Of a stretch of 55,682 nucleotides of DNA, positions 1 through 8,168 are shown one piece after another. The position numbers were made by a program, and so were the translations under genes. Where the stretch lies: positions 1 through 55,682 of the forward strand of contig DVHN01000105.1 in NCBI GenBank assembly GCA_018712075.1, written 5' to 3'. This DNA is from Candidatus Fimimorpha faecalis (GTDB taxonomy: Bacteria; Bacillota; Clostridia; Lachnospirales; Lachnospiraceae). The first letter of the stretch is position 1. Each line of letters starts with the position of its first letter. The notes below the pieces were generated by a model, which saw only the letters and a list, made by a program, of their open reading frames with translations, did no database searches and was not told the origin of the DNA.

Positions 1-163
1 ACAAAAATACTGAATGTGCATTGTTATCTAATTTCATGTATTTATCAGTCCTTCTTATTTTCGACTGATTTTATTATATCATATTTTTTCTGCCTTGTCA
101 ATAACTTGTGAGAACGCAATTCATCCCCTACCTTAGAGGTAAGGGACTTCTTGCTGAAAGAGG

Positions 164-1576
164 TTAAACTGGATATGCTTTACTTTTTGTATCCGCCGCA
201 TTCGCATCTACTTTCGTCTGCTGCGCCTCACGGTATTTGAAAAATTCAGTTGCTACTTGAGGGAATAATGCATAAGATAATACATCTTCATCTTGCTGGC
301 GATACTGTGCCATCTCTGCTGCAAGCTTATCTAATTCTGGTGGAATTAAATCGGCTGGACGGCAAGTAATTGGTTTTTCATCTCCAATTGCCTTTTTCTG
401 AACTTCTTTATTAAATGGTTTTACCGTTTGACCATACTCTCCTTTTAACAAAGCACGGGATTCCTTTGTAATCATTTTATAACGCTCGCCCATTACTACG
501 TTTAAGACTGCCTGTGTTCCAACAATCTGAGAAGATGGAGTTACAAGAGGTGGTTCCCCAAAATCTTTTCTTACACGTGGAATTTCTTCCAGCACTTCAT
601 AGTATTTATCTTCTGCATGTTGTTCTTTTAATTGGGATACTAAATTACTCAACATACCACCTGGTACCTGGTACAATAATGTTTTAATATTTACTCCCAT
701 TACCTTTGGATTTAACAAACCAGTCTTTAATGCATCTTCCTGAATCGGGCGGAAGTAATCTGCAATTTCTGCAAGCAAGTTTTGATCCAATCCTGTATCA
801 TAAGGAGTTCCCTTAAATGCTTCAACCATAACTTCGGTTGCTGGCTGGCTCGTTCCCATTGAAAATGGAGAAATTGCCGTATCAATCACATCTGCACCTG
901 CCTCCACGGACTTCATATAGGTCATAGATGCTACACCCGATGTATAATGCGTATGAATTTGAATCGGAATCTTTACACTTTCTTTTAATGCAGTTACTAA
1001 CTCGGTTGCTTTAACTGGAACAAGCAAACCTGCCATATCTTTAATACAGATTGACTCCGCTCCCATATCTTCAATTCTCTTTGCGATATCTTTCCAGTAA
1101 TCCAATGTATAAGCATCTCCAAGTGTATAACTTAATGCAATCTGTGCATGTCCATTTTCTTTATTAGCAGCACGAACGGCTGTTTCTAAGTTACGAATAT
1201 CATTGAGACAATCAAAAATACGAATAATATCAATACCATTTGCAATGGATTTTTGTACAAAGTATTCTACTACATCATCTGCATAATGACGATATCCAAG
1301 AATATTCTGTCCACGGAATAACATCTGTAACTTTGTATTTTTAAATCCATCTCTCAATTTACGAAGTCTTTCCCATGGATCTTCTTTTAAGAAACGCAAG
1401 GATGCATCAAAGGTAGCTCCACCCCAACATTCCACCGAATGATATCCTACTTTATCCATCTTATCAATAATCGGAAGCATCTGTTCTGTTCTCATTCTCG
1501 TAGCAATCAGAGATTGATGCGCATCACGCAAAACAGTTTCCGTAATTTTTACTGGTTTCTTCTCTATTTTTGCCAT
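164..1576 (-). CDS. oadA: Oxaloacetate decarboxylase alpha / pyruvate carboxyltransferase (5S-like) subunit
   Basis: A 470-residue biotin-dependent carboxyltransferase of the OadA / PycB / transcarboxylase 5S family. These enzymes move CO2 between biotin and oxaloacetate/pyruvate in a TIM barrel with a divalent metal. The metal-site motifs are visible: RDAHQS with D18 near the N-terminus, the carbamylated lysine in CIKDMAG (K179), and the HTH motif (H208, H210). The chain ends after the conserved carboxyltransferase region and has no C-terminal biotinyl domain, so it must use a separate carrier, which is encoded two genes upstream at 2785-3150. It is the last gene of a five-gene operon and starts 11 bp after oadB. 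Oxaloacetate decarboxylation in the cytoplasm coupled to OadB is the simplest role; a transcarboxylase role is possible because an acyl-CoA carboxyltransferase lies in the same operon. Confidence 0.93.
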   Translation of the reverse strand: MAKIEKKPVKITETVLRDAHQSLIATRMRTEQMLPIIDKMDKVGYHSVECWGGATFDASLRFLKEDPWERLRKLRDGFKNTKLQMLFRGQNILGYRHYADDVVEYFVQKSIANGIDIIRIFDCLNDIRNLETAVRAANKENGHAQIALSYTLGDAYTLDYWKDIAKRIEDMGAESICIKDMAGLLVPVKATELVTALKESVKIPIQIHTHYTSGVASMTYMKSVEAGADVIDTAISPFSMGTSQPATEVMVEAFKGTPYDTGLDQNLLAEIADYFRPIQEDALKTGLLNPKVMGVNIKTLLYQVPGGMLSNLVSQLKEQHAEDKYYEVLEEIPRVRKDFGEPPLVTPSSQIVGTQAVLNVVMGERYKMITKESRALLKGEYGQTVKPFNKEVQKKAIGDEKPITCRPADLIPPELDKLAAEMAQYRQQDEDVLSYALFPQVATEFFKYREAQQTKVDANAADTKSKAYPV

Positions 1577-1587
1577 GTTTTCCTCCT

Positions 1588-2745
1588 TTAAAATACTCCG
1601 AAAATAGCCATAAAGGTACCTGCTGCCACCGCCGTACCAATAACGCCTGCTACATTTGGTCCCATTGCGTGCATAAGCAAGAAGTTCGTTGGATCTGCTT
1701 CCGCACCCACTTTCTGCGATACTCTGGCAGACATTGGAACTGCCGATACTCCCGCAGAACCAATGAGCGGATTTACCTTTCCATGCGTAAACTTACACAT
1801 TAGTTTACCAAAGACTACACCCGCTGCCGTACCAAATGCAAAGGCAATCAAACCAAGCGCTACAATCTTTAATGTATCTAACTTCAAAAATGCTTCTGCA
1901 CTTGTAGTAGCTCCTACTGATGTACCAAGTAAAATAACTACAATATACATTAATACATTCGCAGCCGTATCGGATAACTGTTTTACAACACCACATTCAC
2001 GGAATAGGTTACCAAGCATTAACATACCAACCAATGGAGCTGTAGTAGGAAGAATCAAAACTACAACAATTGTAACAATAATCGGGAATAAAATTCGTTC
2101 CAGTTTGGATACTGGACGAAGCTGTTCCATTTTAATTTTTCGTTCTTCTTCTGTTGTCAATAACTTCATGATTGGAGGCTGAATAATTGGAACAAGTGAC
2201 ATATAAGAATAAGCTGCCACTGCGATTGGTCCCATATATTCCGTCTGTCCTAATTTACCACAAAGGAAAATGGAAGTAGGTCCATCTGCTCCGCCAATGA
2301 TGGAGATCGCTGCTGCCGCTTTATCATTAAATCCCAAAAAAATTGCCATAAAGTAAGCGACATAAATACCAAACTGTGCCGCAGCTCCCAACAAAAAGCT
2401 CGCTGGGTTTGCGATCAATGGACCAAAATCCGTCATCGCCCCAACTCCCATAAAGATAAGCGAAGGCAAAATACTCCACTCATCTAATAAATAAAAATAA
2501 TGTAATAATCCACCGACACCATTACTGGATTCCTCTGGTGCTACCATAATATCAGGGAACATATTAACTAACAACATACCAAATGAAATCGGTACTAAAA
2601 GCAATGGCTCATATCCTTTTGCAATTGCTAAATATAAAAAAGCCAAAGCAACTACAATCATGAGTGCATTACCCCAGGTCAAATTAAAGAATGCTGTCTG
2701 CTGGATCAGATTACTCATTGTATTAATTACGTAATCCATTGTCAT
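1588..2745 (-). CDS. oadB: Na+-translocating decarboxylase beta subunit
   Basis: A 385-residue, very hydrophobic protein of the OadB/MmdB/GcdB family. This integral membrane subunit decarboxylates carboxybiotin and uses the free energy to pump Na+ out of the cell. Family signatures are clear: GGADGPTSIF in the middle and NPLIGSAGVSAVPMSAR near the C-terminus, followed by the HAMGPNVAG segment; these regions carry the Na+ and carboxybiotin sites. Length and start (MTMDYVINTMSNLI) fit the family. It lies between the biotin carrier gene and oadA. Together with those it makes a complete Na+ pump that can energise the membrane during fermentation. Confidence 0.95.
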   Translation of the reverse strand: MTMDYVINTMSNLIQQTAFFNLTWGNALMIVVALAFLYLAIAKGYEPLLLVPISFGMLLVNMFPDIMVAPEESSNGVGGLLHYFYLLDEWSILPSLIFMGVGAMTDFGPLIANPASFLLGAAAQFGIYVAYFMAIFLGFNDKAAAAISIIGGADGPTSIFLCGKLGQTEYMGPIAVAAYSYMSLVPIIQPPIMKLLTTEEERKIKMEQLRPVSKLERILFPIIVTIVVVLILPTTAPLVGMLMLGNLFRECGVVKQLSDTAANVLMYIVVILLGTSVGATTSAEAFLKLDTLKIVALGLIAFAFGTAAGVVFGKLMCKFTHGKVNPLIGSAGVSAVPMSARVSQKVGAEADPTNFLLMHAMGPNVAGVIGTAVAAGTFMAIFGVF

Positions 2746-2784
2746 TCCTCCTATGATGATTTACTAAATCTGTATATACAGACT

Positions 2785-3150
2785 TTAGTTTAATGTAGCA
2801 AGTGTATTTCCAGCTTCCACAGTATCTCCAGCTGCAACATTCACACTTACGATTGTACCATCTTGAGGAGCAACAATTTCATTTTCCATTTTCATTGCCT
2901 CTAAAATAAATAATACTTGTCCTCTCTTTACTACAGCTCCTTCAGAAGTTTTTACTGTCAGAATTTTACCTGGCATTGGAGCCACAACTTTTACCGATCC
3001 CTGTGCTCCAGCTGCTTTTGGTGCCGCCTTTGGAGCTGCCTTTACTGGTGCCTTTGGAACTGCCTTCGGTGCTGCTGGAGCAGCATTCGTGTTTTCTTCT
3101 ACAGTCACTTCATATACATTGCCATTTACTGTAATCGTATAGCTTTTCAT
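2785..3150 (-). CDS. Biotin carboxyl carrier protein of the decarboxylase
   Basis: A 121-residue biotinyl carrier (GcdC/MmdC/1.3S type). It has a short N-terminal beta segment (MKSYTITVNGNVYEV), a flexible Ala/Pro/Lys linker at residues 23-48 built from repeated KAAP-like units, and a biotinyl-lipoyl domain at about 50-121. The biotin attachment motif AMKMEN is present, with K87 as the biotinylated lysine. The swinging carrier links the carboxyltransferases (3938-5392 and 164-1576) to the membrane pump OadB. It lies between the OadG-like gene and oadB with short spacers, so it is co-transcribed with them. Confidence 0.93.
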   Translation of the reverse strand: MKSYTITVNGNVYEVTVEENTNAAPAAPKAVPKAPVKAAPKAAPKAAGAQGSVKVVAPMPGKILTVKTSEGAVVKRGQVLFILEAMKMENEIVAPQDGTIVSVNVAAGDTVEAGNTLATLN

Positions 3151-3165
3151 TCTTATATCCTCCTA

Positions 3166-3921
3166 CTATGCTCTTTTCCACTTACTTGTTCCAACACGAC
3201 GAATGGAACGCACAACTAAACCATCTGTGGATGTTTCTTCTGCTGCTGCAATCGCAGCGGTAATAACTGCAACCAATTCCAAATCATCAGTTAAATTTTC
3301 TTCTTCTGGTTCCACTGGTACTACTGGTTCTGGAATTGGAATATCAATTTCTTCTGATTTCTTTCGGAATTTTGCTTCAATTTTTGGAATAAATGAGAAA
3401 CAGGAAATGCAGCCAATGATAATAATAAGCACAACAAAAACGGTTACCATACCCATTAATGTATTCATAGCTGCTTTTTGCAATTTTTCTCCTAAGCTAT
3501 AATTCGCTTCAAATGTAATGCTTTCCCAAGTCGTTACATTCTTATCAGTAGTCATCGTAACGACTGCCTGACGATTTTCAAACTGTGCACTCATTGTAAT
3601 TACATAGGCACCATTTTCATTTCTTGTAACAACTGGTGTTTGAGTAGATACATAGGCACCTAGTTCTCCTCTTGAAGAATTCCAGGAAGAAAGTCCATTA
3701 TAAAGCACCGTATTTGGAGCATCTCCATTTTCTGAGAAATATTCTATTTGCGTTGCTAATTCCTGATCACTTAATGCCACGATTTGTTCCATTAATGTCT
3801 GTCCCTCTTGTCCCATAGAAACTGCTGTTTCATCGGTTAATGGCTGAACAGCTTCCTCTCCACAGGCTCCAAGTACAAACATACAAAAAATCGTACTTAA
3901 TACTATTACTATTTTTTTCAT
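3166..3921 (-). CDS. OadG-family gamma subunit, lipoprotein form
   Basis: The start at 3921 (MKKIVIVL) was chosen over a longer frame to 4035. It has a good GAGGTGG ribosome site and the longer frame overlaps the upstream gene by about 100 bp. The 251-residue product begins with a lipoprotein signal peptide and lipobox (LGAC). An extracytoplasmic domain of about 120 residues follows, then one transmembrane helix at about residues 155-180. A Pro/Glu-rich cytoplasmic linker (PIPEPVVPVEPEEE) leads to the C-terminal motif typical of OadG (VAVITAAIAAAEE, then LVVRSIRR). OadG proteins anchor and assemble Na+-translocating decarboxylases. The long exported N-terminal domain is absent from classical OadG of about 85 residues. 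It sits 16 bp after the mmdA-like gene. Confidence 0.8.
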   Translation of the reverse strand: MKKIVIVLSTIFCMFVLGACGEEAVQPLTDETAVSMGQEGQTLMEQIVALSDQELATQIEYFSENGDAPNTVLYNGLSSWNSSRGELGAYVSTQTPVVTRNENGAYVITMSAQFENRQAVVTMTTDKNVTTWESITFEANYSLGEKLQKAAMNTLMGMVTVFVVLIIIIGCISCFSFIPKIEAKFRKKSEEIDIPIPEPVVPVEPEEENLTDDLELVAVITAAIAAAEETSTDGLVVRSIRRVGTSKWKRA

Positions 3922-3937
3922 TGCAAGCCACCTCGTT

Positions 3938-5392
3938 TTAGACCGTTCCGTGTTTCTTGCTTGGACGATCCTCTCTCTTTGTAAATAACATTTCAAATGC
4001 TGCGATGACTCTTTTTCTTGTCTCCACAGGCGCAATTATATCATCTACATAACCATGTCTTGCCGCAGCCTCTGCACTGGACTGTAACTCATAATACTGA
4101 GCTGCTTTTTCATTAATTAACTGCATTGCATTGGATGACTTCTTAATTTCTTCTGCATACATAATTTTCGTTGCTGCAATGGAATCCATCATCCCAACTA
4201 CTGCATCTGTCCATGCATAAACAATGTCTGCTCCAAGCGACTTAGAGTTCATTGTGATATAAGCACTTCCCAATGCTTGTCCAATGATGACATTTACCTT
4301 TGGAACGGTTGCATTTGCAAACGCATAAGTGAGCTTTGCCACTTCACGTGCCATACTGCGTTCCTGGCACTTTGTCGCCTTGTATCCCTTTACGTTTGTA
4401 AGAGATAAAACTGGAATATCAAATGCATCACAGAAGTTAATAAACTGAGCTGCTTTTCTTGCTCCCTGTGCCGTCAAAACAGCATCGTAAGAAGCTACCA
4501 CTTTACCATCTTCATCCACTTCTTCTAAACGGTTTGCAACTGCACCAACGGTCATTCCATTTAAACGGATAAAACCTGTAACCATTTCCTTTGCATAGTC
4601 ACTTTTTGTCTCAAAGAAATATGCATCGTCGGAAATCATGGCAAGTGCGAGTGCAGTATCTCCAACACATCCTTCTATTCCATTACAAAGACGATTCAAA
4701 TTATCGGTACATTCATCATAGGACATATCATCTTCATTATTAGCTGGTAAAATACCGATTAATTCACGAATTGCCTCTAAGATTTCCTCTTCACTGCCAA
4801 TTCTATCTACTAATCCAGTCTCTTCACTCTGGAATTTTGCAGAAGCAGTATCACAGGCTTCTTGGTGATTTCCATCTAATGTATTTGGAGAATTTACAAA
4901 TAACTTTGCCTTCTTGCTCTCCATAAATGTAAAATCAGTTAACCCACAACTAACTGTCATACCTCCGCCGCATACGCCAAAAATAGCGGTAATTTGAGGA
5001 ATAACACCAGATGCCATAGCTTGACTATGATAAATTTGTCCAAAACTTTCCAAAGCATCCGTAGCTTCCTGAAGACGCATTCCTGCACAGTCCACCATAC
5101 CGATGACTGGTGCTCCCATTTTCATAGCCAGATCATATAATCTGACAATCTTTTTTGCATGCATTTCACCAACTGCGCCGCCAAGTACTGATGCATCTTG
5201 ACTGTATACATATACAAGATTTCCGTCAATAGTACCGTAACCTGTAATAACGCCATCGGCAGGTGTCTTGACATTTTGTAAATTGAAATCGGTGTTTCTG
5301 GCAGTAACATAACTTCCGATTTCAACAAAACTACTATCATCAAGTAAAGATGCAATTCTTTGGCTTGCTGATGTCTGCGTTGTTATACTCAT
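3938..5392 (-). CDS. mmdA: Acyl-CoA carboxyltransferase (methylmalonyl-CoA decarboxylase alpha / 12S type)
   Basis: A 484-residue carboxyltransferase of the PccB/MmdA/GcdA fold with two crotonase-like halves, about residues 1-230 and 240-484. The two oxyanion-type glycine motifs are present (IFGVCGGGMTVSCG in the first half, IIGQALGSAYITM in the second), along with DCAGMRLQEA. This family moves CO2 between biotin and an acyl-CoA such as methylmalonyl-, malonyl- or glutaconyl-CoA; the sequence does not settle which. It is the first gene of the decarboxylase operon, behind a good promoter at about 5489-5517. In the same operon as a 5S-like subunit, carrier and OadB, it could make an acyl-CoA-driven Na+ pump or a transcarboxylase. 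Confidence 0.85.
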   Translation of the reverse strand: MSITTQTSASQRIASLLDDSSFVEIGSYVTARNTDFNLQNVKTPADGVITGYGTIDGNLVYVYSQDASVLGGAVGEMHAKKIVRLYDLAMKMGAPVIGMVDCAGMRLQEATDALESFGQIYHSQAMASGVIPQITAIFGVCGGGMTVSCGLTDFTFMESKKAKLFVNSPNTLDGNHQEACDTASAKFQSEETGLVDRIGSEEEILEAIRELIGILPANNEDDMSYDECTDNLNRLCNGIEGCVGDTALALAMISDDAYFFETKSDYAKEMVTGFIRLNGMTVGAVANRLEEVDEDGKVVASYDAVLTAQGARKAAQFINFCDAFDIPVLSLTNVKGYKATKCQERSMAREVAKLTYAFANATVPKVNVIIGQALGSAYITMNSKSLGADIVYAWTDAVVGMMDSIAATKIMYAEEIKKSSNAMQLINEKAAQYYELQSSAEAAARHGYVDDIIAPVETRKRVIAAFEMLFTKREDRPSKKHGTV

Positions 5393-5488
5393 ATTTTGAC
5401 CTCCATACTATCTTATTTCTTAACTGAATCCATTGCACTTTTTCTCAGCAGCAATAGCTCAATTATAAAACATTTTCTGCCATGTATC

Positions 5489-5517
5489 ATTGTACCTTTA
5501 ATTTTCCAAAGAATCAA
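5489..5517 (-). promoter_or_regulatory. Sigma-A-type promoter of the decarboxylase operon
   Basis: On the minus strand a -35 TTGATT (5512-5517) and a -10 TACAAT (5489-5494) are separated by 17 bp, about 90 bp upstream of the mmdA-like start. A second TATAAT lies slightly downstream with a poorer -35. The gene has a GGAGG ribosome site just before its ATG. Confidence 0.6.
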
Positions 5518-5542
5518 TCCCTTTTCCTCACTTCATTTGTTT

Positions 5543-5566
5543 TTTCTATTTAGCCTTAAATAGAAA
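5543..5566. repeat. Perfect 10-bp inverted repeat upstream of the mmdA promoter
   Basis: TTTCTATTTA and its exact complement are separated by only 4 bases, 26 bp upstream of the -35 box. The T-run that would make it a terminator (5567-5572) follows it only on the plus strand, where no gene reads in. In the minus direction it is followed by A-rich sequence. It is therefore either an operator or a stem between the carboxypeptidase gene and the decarboxylase operon. Confidence 0.5.
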
Positions 5567-5665
5567 TTTTTTATGGCCATTTTTTCCACATTTTTACTAA
5601 TTCTCTTATTTTATAAGATTTTTCGGATGTTTTTTCTCCTTTTCCGCTTCGATTTTTCAGAAATC

Positions 5666-6946
5666 TCATAAATCAAAATTACTTTCATTTCCTAAATTTG
5701 CATAGAGAAAGAACAATTGTTTCACCTGTTCCAAACACCATCGAAAGTCAATTGCTTTGACCGATTCCTTTGGATAAATAAAATACTCTTTTATTTTTTC
5801 CTCATCAATATAATACTCTATAACCCCAACTGCGGTTTTCGCATCCACAGGAGCAGTAAGTTGGCTTGGCAGTTTTTTTCGAATATGTACTGTTTCTCCA
5901 TCTTTCATCAAATAATTTAACTGTTTCGTCCCATCTTCTACTCGAAGCGCCACGTTTTCTGTCTGCCCATTGATAACGGGAACATCTGCTAAATTTGATA
6001 TTTCATAGATATCTTTATACTCATAATTAGAAAACCCATACTCCATTAGAAGTTTCGTATCCGACCATTTGTAATTACGATTGTTCGGCCATCCACATGC
6101 CAGCAATGCTACAATCAAAAATTTCCCATCTCTTTCTACAGCTCCAACATAACAATATCCCGCATTTCCAGTAAACCCTGTTTTTCCAGAAACTGCTCCA
6201 TCCATCATACTCAATAATGTGTTATGATTTTGGCAGGAAATCGAACGTTTTTGTTTTACATCAGAAAATGTATAGGAAACCGTTCTTGTAATTTTAAGAA
6301 ATTCTTCTTTTTTCGAAGATTCCAATAAACAATATTTCATGATTCTCGCTAACTCAGCAGCTGTCGTGTGATGTCCCTGTGCATCCAAACCATTTGGAGT
6401 GACAAAACAAGTATTCATACAGCCAAGCTCCTGTGCTTTTTGATTCATTAATGCAGCAAAAGCCTCTACTGATCCAGCAACACCTTCTGCAATAATAACC
6501 GCAGCATCATTGTGACTCTCCAGCATAAGAGAGTAAAGCAAGTCCTTCATCCGATACTGTTCTCCTGTCACCGCCCCTAATTTTACTTTTGGCTGACTGG
6601 ATGCATAAGAAGAAACGGTATAGATATCTTTTTCATTACCATATTCCAATGCAATAATACAAGTCATGATTTTCGTTGTACTTGCCATCGCCATTATTTC
6701 ATCTGGATTTTTTCCATACAAAACTCTTCCAGACTTTCCATCCATCAACACCGCAGATTTCGCATAAAGCGTTTGGTCGCTAAGCTTTGCTGCACTTTCC
6801 ACTGTTTTTTCTGCTTCCGTTATAGCTCCAAACGGCTCATTCCAATTTTTTGAAAGCCCAATTAAACTATTTTGAAAAAAAATACATCCAATAATAAGAA
6901 AATAAATTACTCCCATTTGTTTTTTCTTCTTATACAGTCCTCTCAT
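5666..6946 (-). CDS. D-alanyl-D-alanine carboxypeptidase (PBP5/DacF type)
   Basis: A 426-residue class A low-molecular-weight penicillin-binding protein that trims the terminal D-Ala from peptidoglycan stem peptides outside the membrane. All three active-site motifs are present: SxxK (S89-T-T-K92), SxN (S144-H-N146) and KTG (K255-T-G257). The N-terminus has a basic stretch (YKKKKQ) and a hydrophobic segment at about 12-30 that acts as signal peptide or anchor. The C-terminal 130 residues form the beta-rich PBP5 C-terminal domain; a strongly amphipathic terminal helix is not obvious. It is monocistronic, between the decarboxylase operon and the fructokinase gene, and reads in the same direction as both. 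Confidence 0.93.
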   Translation of the reverse strand: MRGLYKKKKQMGVIYFLIIGCIFFQNSLIGLSKNWNEPFGAITEAEKTVESAAKLSDQTLYAKSAVLMDGKSGRVLYGKNPDEIMAMASTTKIMTCIIALEYGNEKDIYTVSSYASSQPKVKLGAVTGEQYRMKDLLYSLMLESHNDAAVIIAEGVAGSVEAFAALMNQKAQELGCMNTCFVTPNGLDAQGHHTTAAELARIMKYCLLESSKKEEFLKITRTVSYTFSDVKQKRSISCQNHNTLLSMMDGAVSGKTGFTGNAGYCYVGAVERDGKFLIVALLACGWPNNRNYKWSDTKLLMEYGFSNYEYKDIYEISNLADVPVINGQTENVALRVEDGTKQLNYLMKDGETVHIRKKLPSQLTAPVDAKTAVGVIEYYIDEEKIKEYFIYPKESVKAIDFRWCLEQVKQLFFLYANLGNESNFDL

Positions 6947-7002
6947 AAAATCCTACCTGACTGTTTCGTTATTTTACGTTATGATGGATAACCTCTTTTT
7001 AT

Positions 7003-7045
7003 GACAACAGGATGAACCAAACGACTGTTGATTCATCCTGTTATC
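7003..7045 (-). terminator. Terminator-like hairpin after the fructokinase gene
   Basis: A 14-bp stem (7003-7016 with 7032-7045) starts 14 bp past the fructokinase stop codon. No U-tract follows it on either strand, so it may stabilise a transcript end or act as a weak terminator rather than a classical one. Confidence 0.45.
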
Positions 7046-7058
7046 AAATTCTATTCAT

Positions 7059-7940
7059 TTATGCATTCATTTCTTCTATTTCATTTAATGCCAGCTTTAA
7101 GCATCCCATAATACCTTGATTGTCATTCAAACTTGGAAGTACAATGTAATTTTCCAGATCTTCTAATTCTTTTGTCTTTAAATATCCGTTTAGCTGCTTT
7201 TTCACTTCTTCACGAACTAGCGGCATCATATGTTCCTGATGCATAACGCCACCGCCTAGAATAATACGCTGTGGAGATAAAATACAAATTAAATCTACAA
7301 GAGCCTGTCCAATATAATAAGCTTCCATTTCCCAGACTTCTTTCTTATCTGCCAATTCAATTCCCTTTTTGCCCCATCTTGCTTCGATTGCAGGTCCTGC
7401 TGCCAAGCCTTCCAAACAAGTTTTATGATAAGGACATTTTCCTTCGTATGTATCTTCTGGATGTTTTCTCAATAACATATGACCTGCCTCTGGATGAAGC
7501 ATTCCATGTAATAATTTTCCATTTGTAATAATACCCATACCAACACCTGTTCCAATTGTAATATAGATACTATTCTCCAATCCCTGTGTAACTCCCCAGG
7601 TAGCTTCTCCAAGTGCAGAACCATTAACGTCCGTATCAAATCCGATTGGGACATTTAATTCCTTTTTAAAAGCACCTACAATATCATAATTAACCCAAGC
7701 TAGTTTTGGAGTTGTTGTAATATACCCATAAGTGTCTGATTTTTTGTTTAGATCAATCGGACCAAAACATGCAATACCAAGCGCTTCGATTTCTCTTTCT
7801 TTAAAATATTCAATCATTTTTGGTACTGTAATTTCTGGGGTCTCAGTTGGGAATGATACCCGCTCAAAAATTTCTCCATTTTCATTCCCAATTGCACAAA
7901 CCATCTTTGTTCCGCCTGCTTCTAATGCTCCGATTCTCAT
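7059..7940 (-). CDS. ROK-family fructokinase
   Basis: A 293-residue ROK sugar kinase that phosphorylates fructose (possibly mannose) with ATP in the cytoplasm. The phosphate-1 motif EAGGTK lies at the N-terminus, DTDVNGSALGEA carries the catalytic aspartate, and IGTGVGMG forms the phosphate-2 loop. The structural zinc site typical of Firmicutes fructokinases is present as GH plus the CPYHKTCLEG segment. The start at 7940 (MRIGALEAGG) was chosen because AAAGGA lies 8 bp upstream; a frame three codons longer (7949) is also open. It is divergent from the large surface-protein gene and has its own promoter (8024-8052). Fructokinase is favoured over glucokinase because of the zinc motif and length. 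Confidence 0.9.
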   Translation of the reverse strand: MRIGALEAGGTKMVCAIGNENGEIFERVSFPTETPEITVPKMIEYFKEREIEALGIACFGPIDLNKKSDTYGYITTTPKLAWVNYDIVGAFKKELNVPIGFDTDVNGSALGEATWGVTQGLENSIYITIGTGVGMGIITNGKLLHGMLHPEAGHMLLRKHPEDTYEGKCPYHKTCLEGLAAGPAIEARWGKKGIELADKKEVWEMEAYYIGQALVDLICILSPQRIILGGGVMHQEHMMPLVREEVKKQLNGYLKTKELEDLENYIVLPSLNDNQGIMGCLKLALNEIEEMNA

Positions 7941-8023
7941 AGTTTCCATCCTTTCCTTTTCTCAATAAAATAGTTCTGCATTTATCGCAACACCATCCTA
8001 TTTAAATTTAATATTTTGATTTT

Positions 8024-8052
8024 AGTATAACAATTGCAAACAGAAAAGTCAA
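8024..8052 (-). promoter_or_regulatory. Fructokinase promoter
   Basis: On the minus strand TTGACT (8047-8052) and TATACT (8024-8029) are 17 bp apart, a near-consensus sigma-A promoter for the ROK kinase gene. It lies back-to-back with the promoter of the surface-protein gene. Confidence 0.7.
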
Positions 8053-8073
8053 TTTTCTTTTTTCTTGATTTAC

Positions 8074-8102
8074 TTGCAATATTTCAGTGTTTCCTTTAAA
8101 AT
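8074..8102 (+). promoter_or_regulatory. Promoter of the large surface-protein gene
   Basis: TTGCAA (8074-8079) and TAAAAT (8097-8102) are 17 bp apart on the plus strand. An 8-bp inverted repeat (8113-8120 with 8135-8142) lies just after the expected start point, so it would be a stem-loop at the very 5' end of the mRNA or an operator. The AGGAAGGGAG ribosome site precedes the ATG at 8169. Confidence 0.6.
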
Positions 8103-8168
8103 AGCCTTATGAACTAATTGCAGAAAGGGTAATACAATTAGTACAAATGTTAGGAAGGGAGCTGTACA

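Noticed and set aside
125-145. Small hairpin (TACC with GGTA, CCC with GGG) after oadA
   Set aside because: Short, with a mismatch and no U-tract in the direction of oadA. Too weak to call a terminator.
7941-8168. Riboswitch or T-box in the divergent spacer between fructokinase and surface-protein genes
   Set aside because: Only two back-to-back promoters and one short inverted repeat are visible; no conserved riboswitch core.
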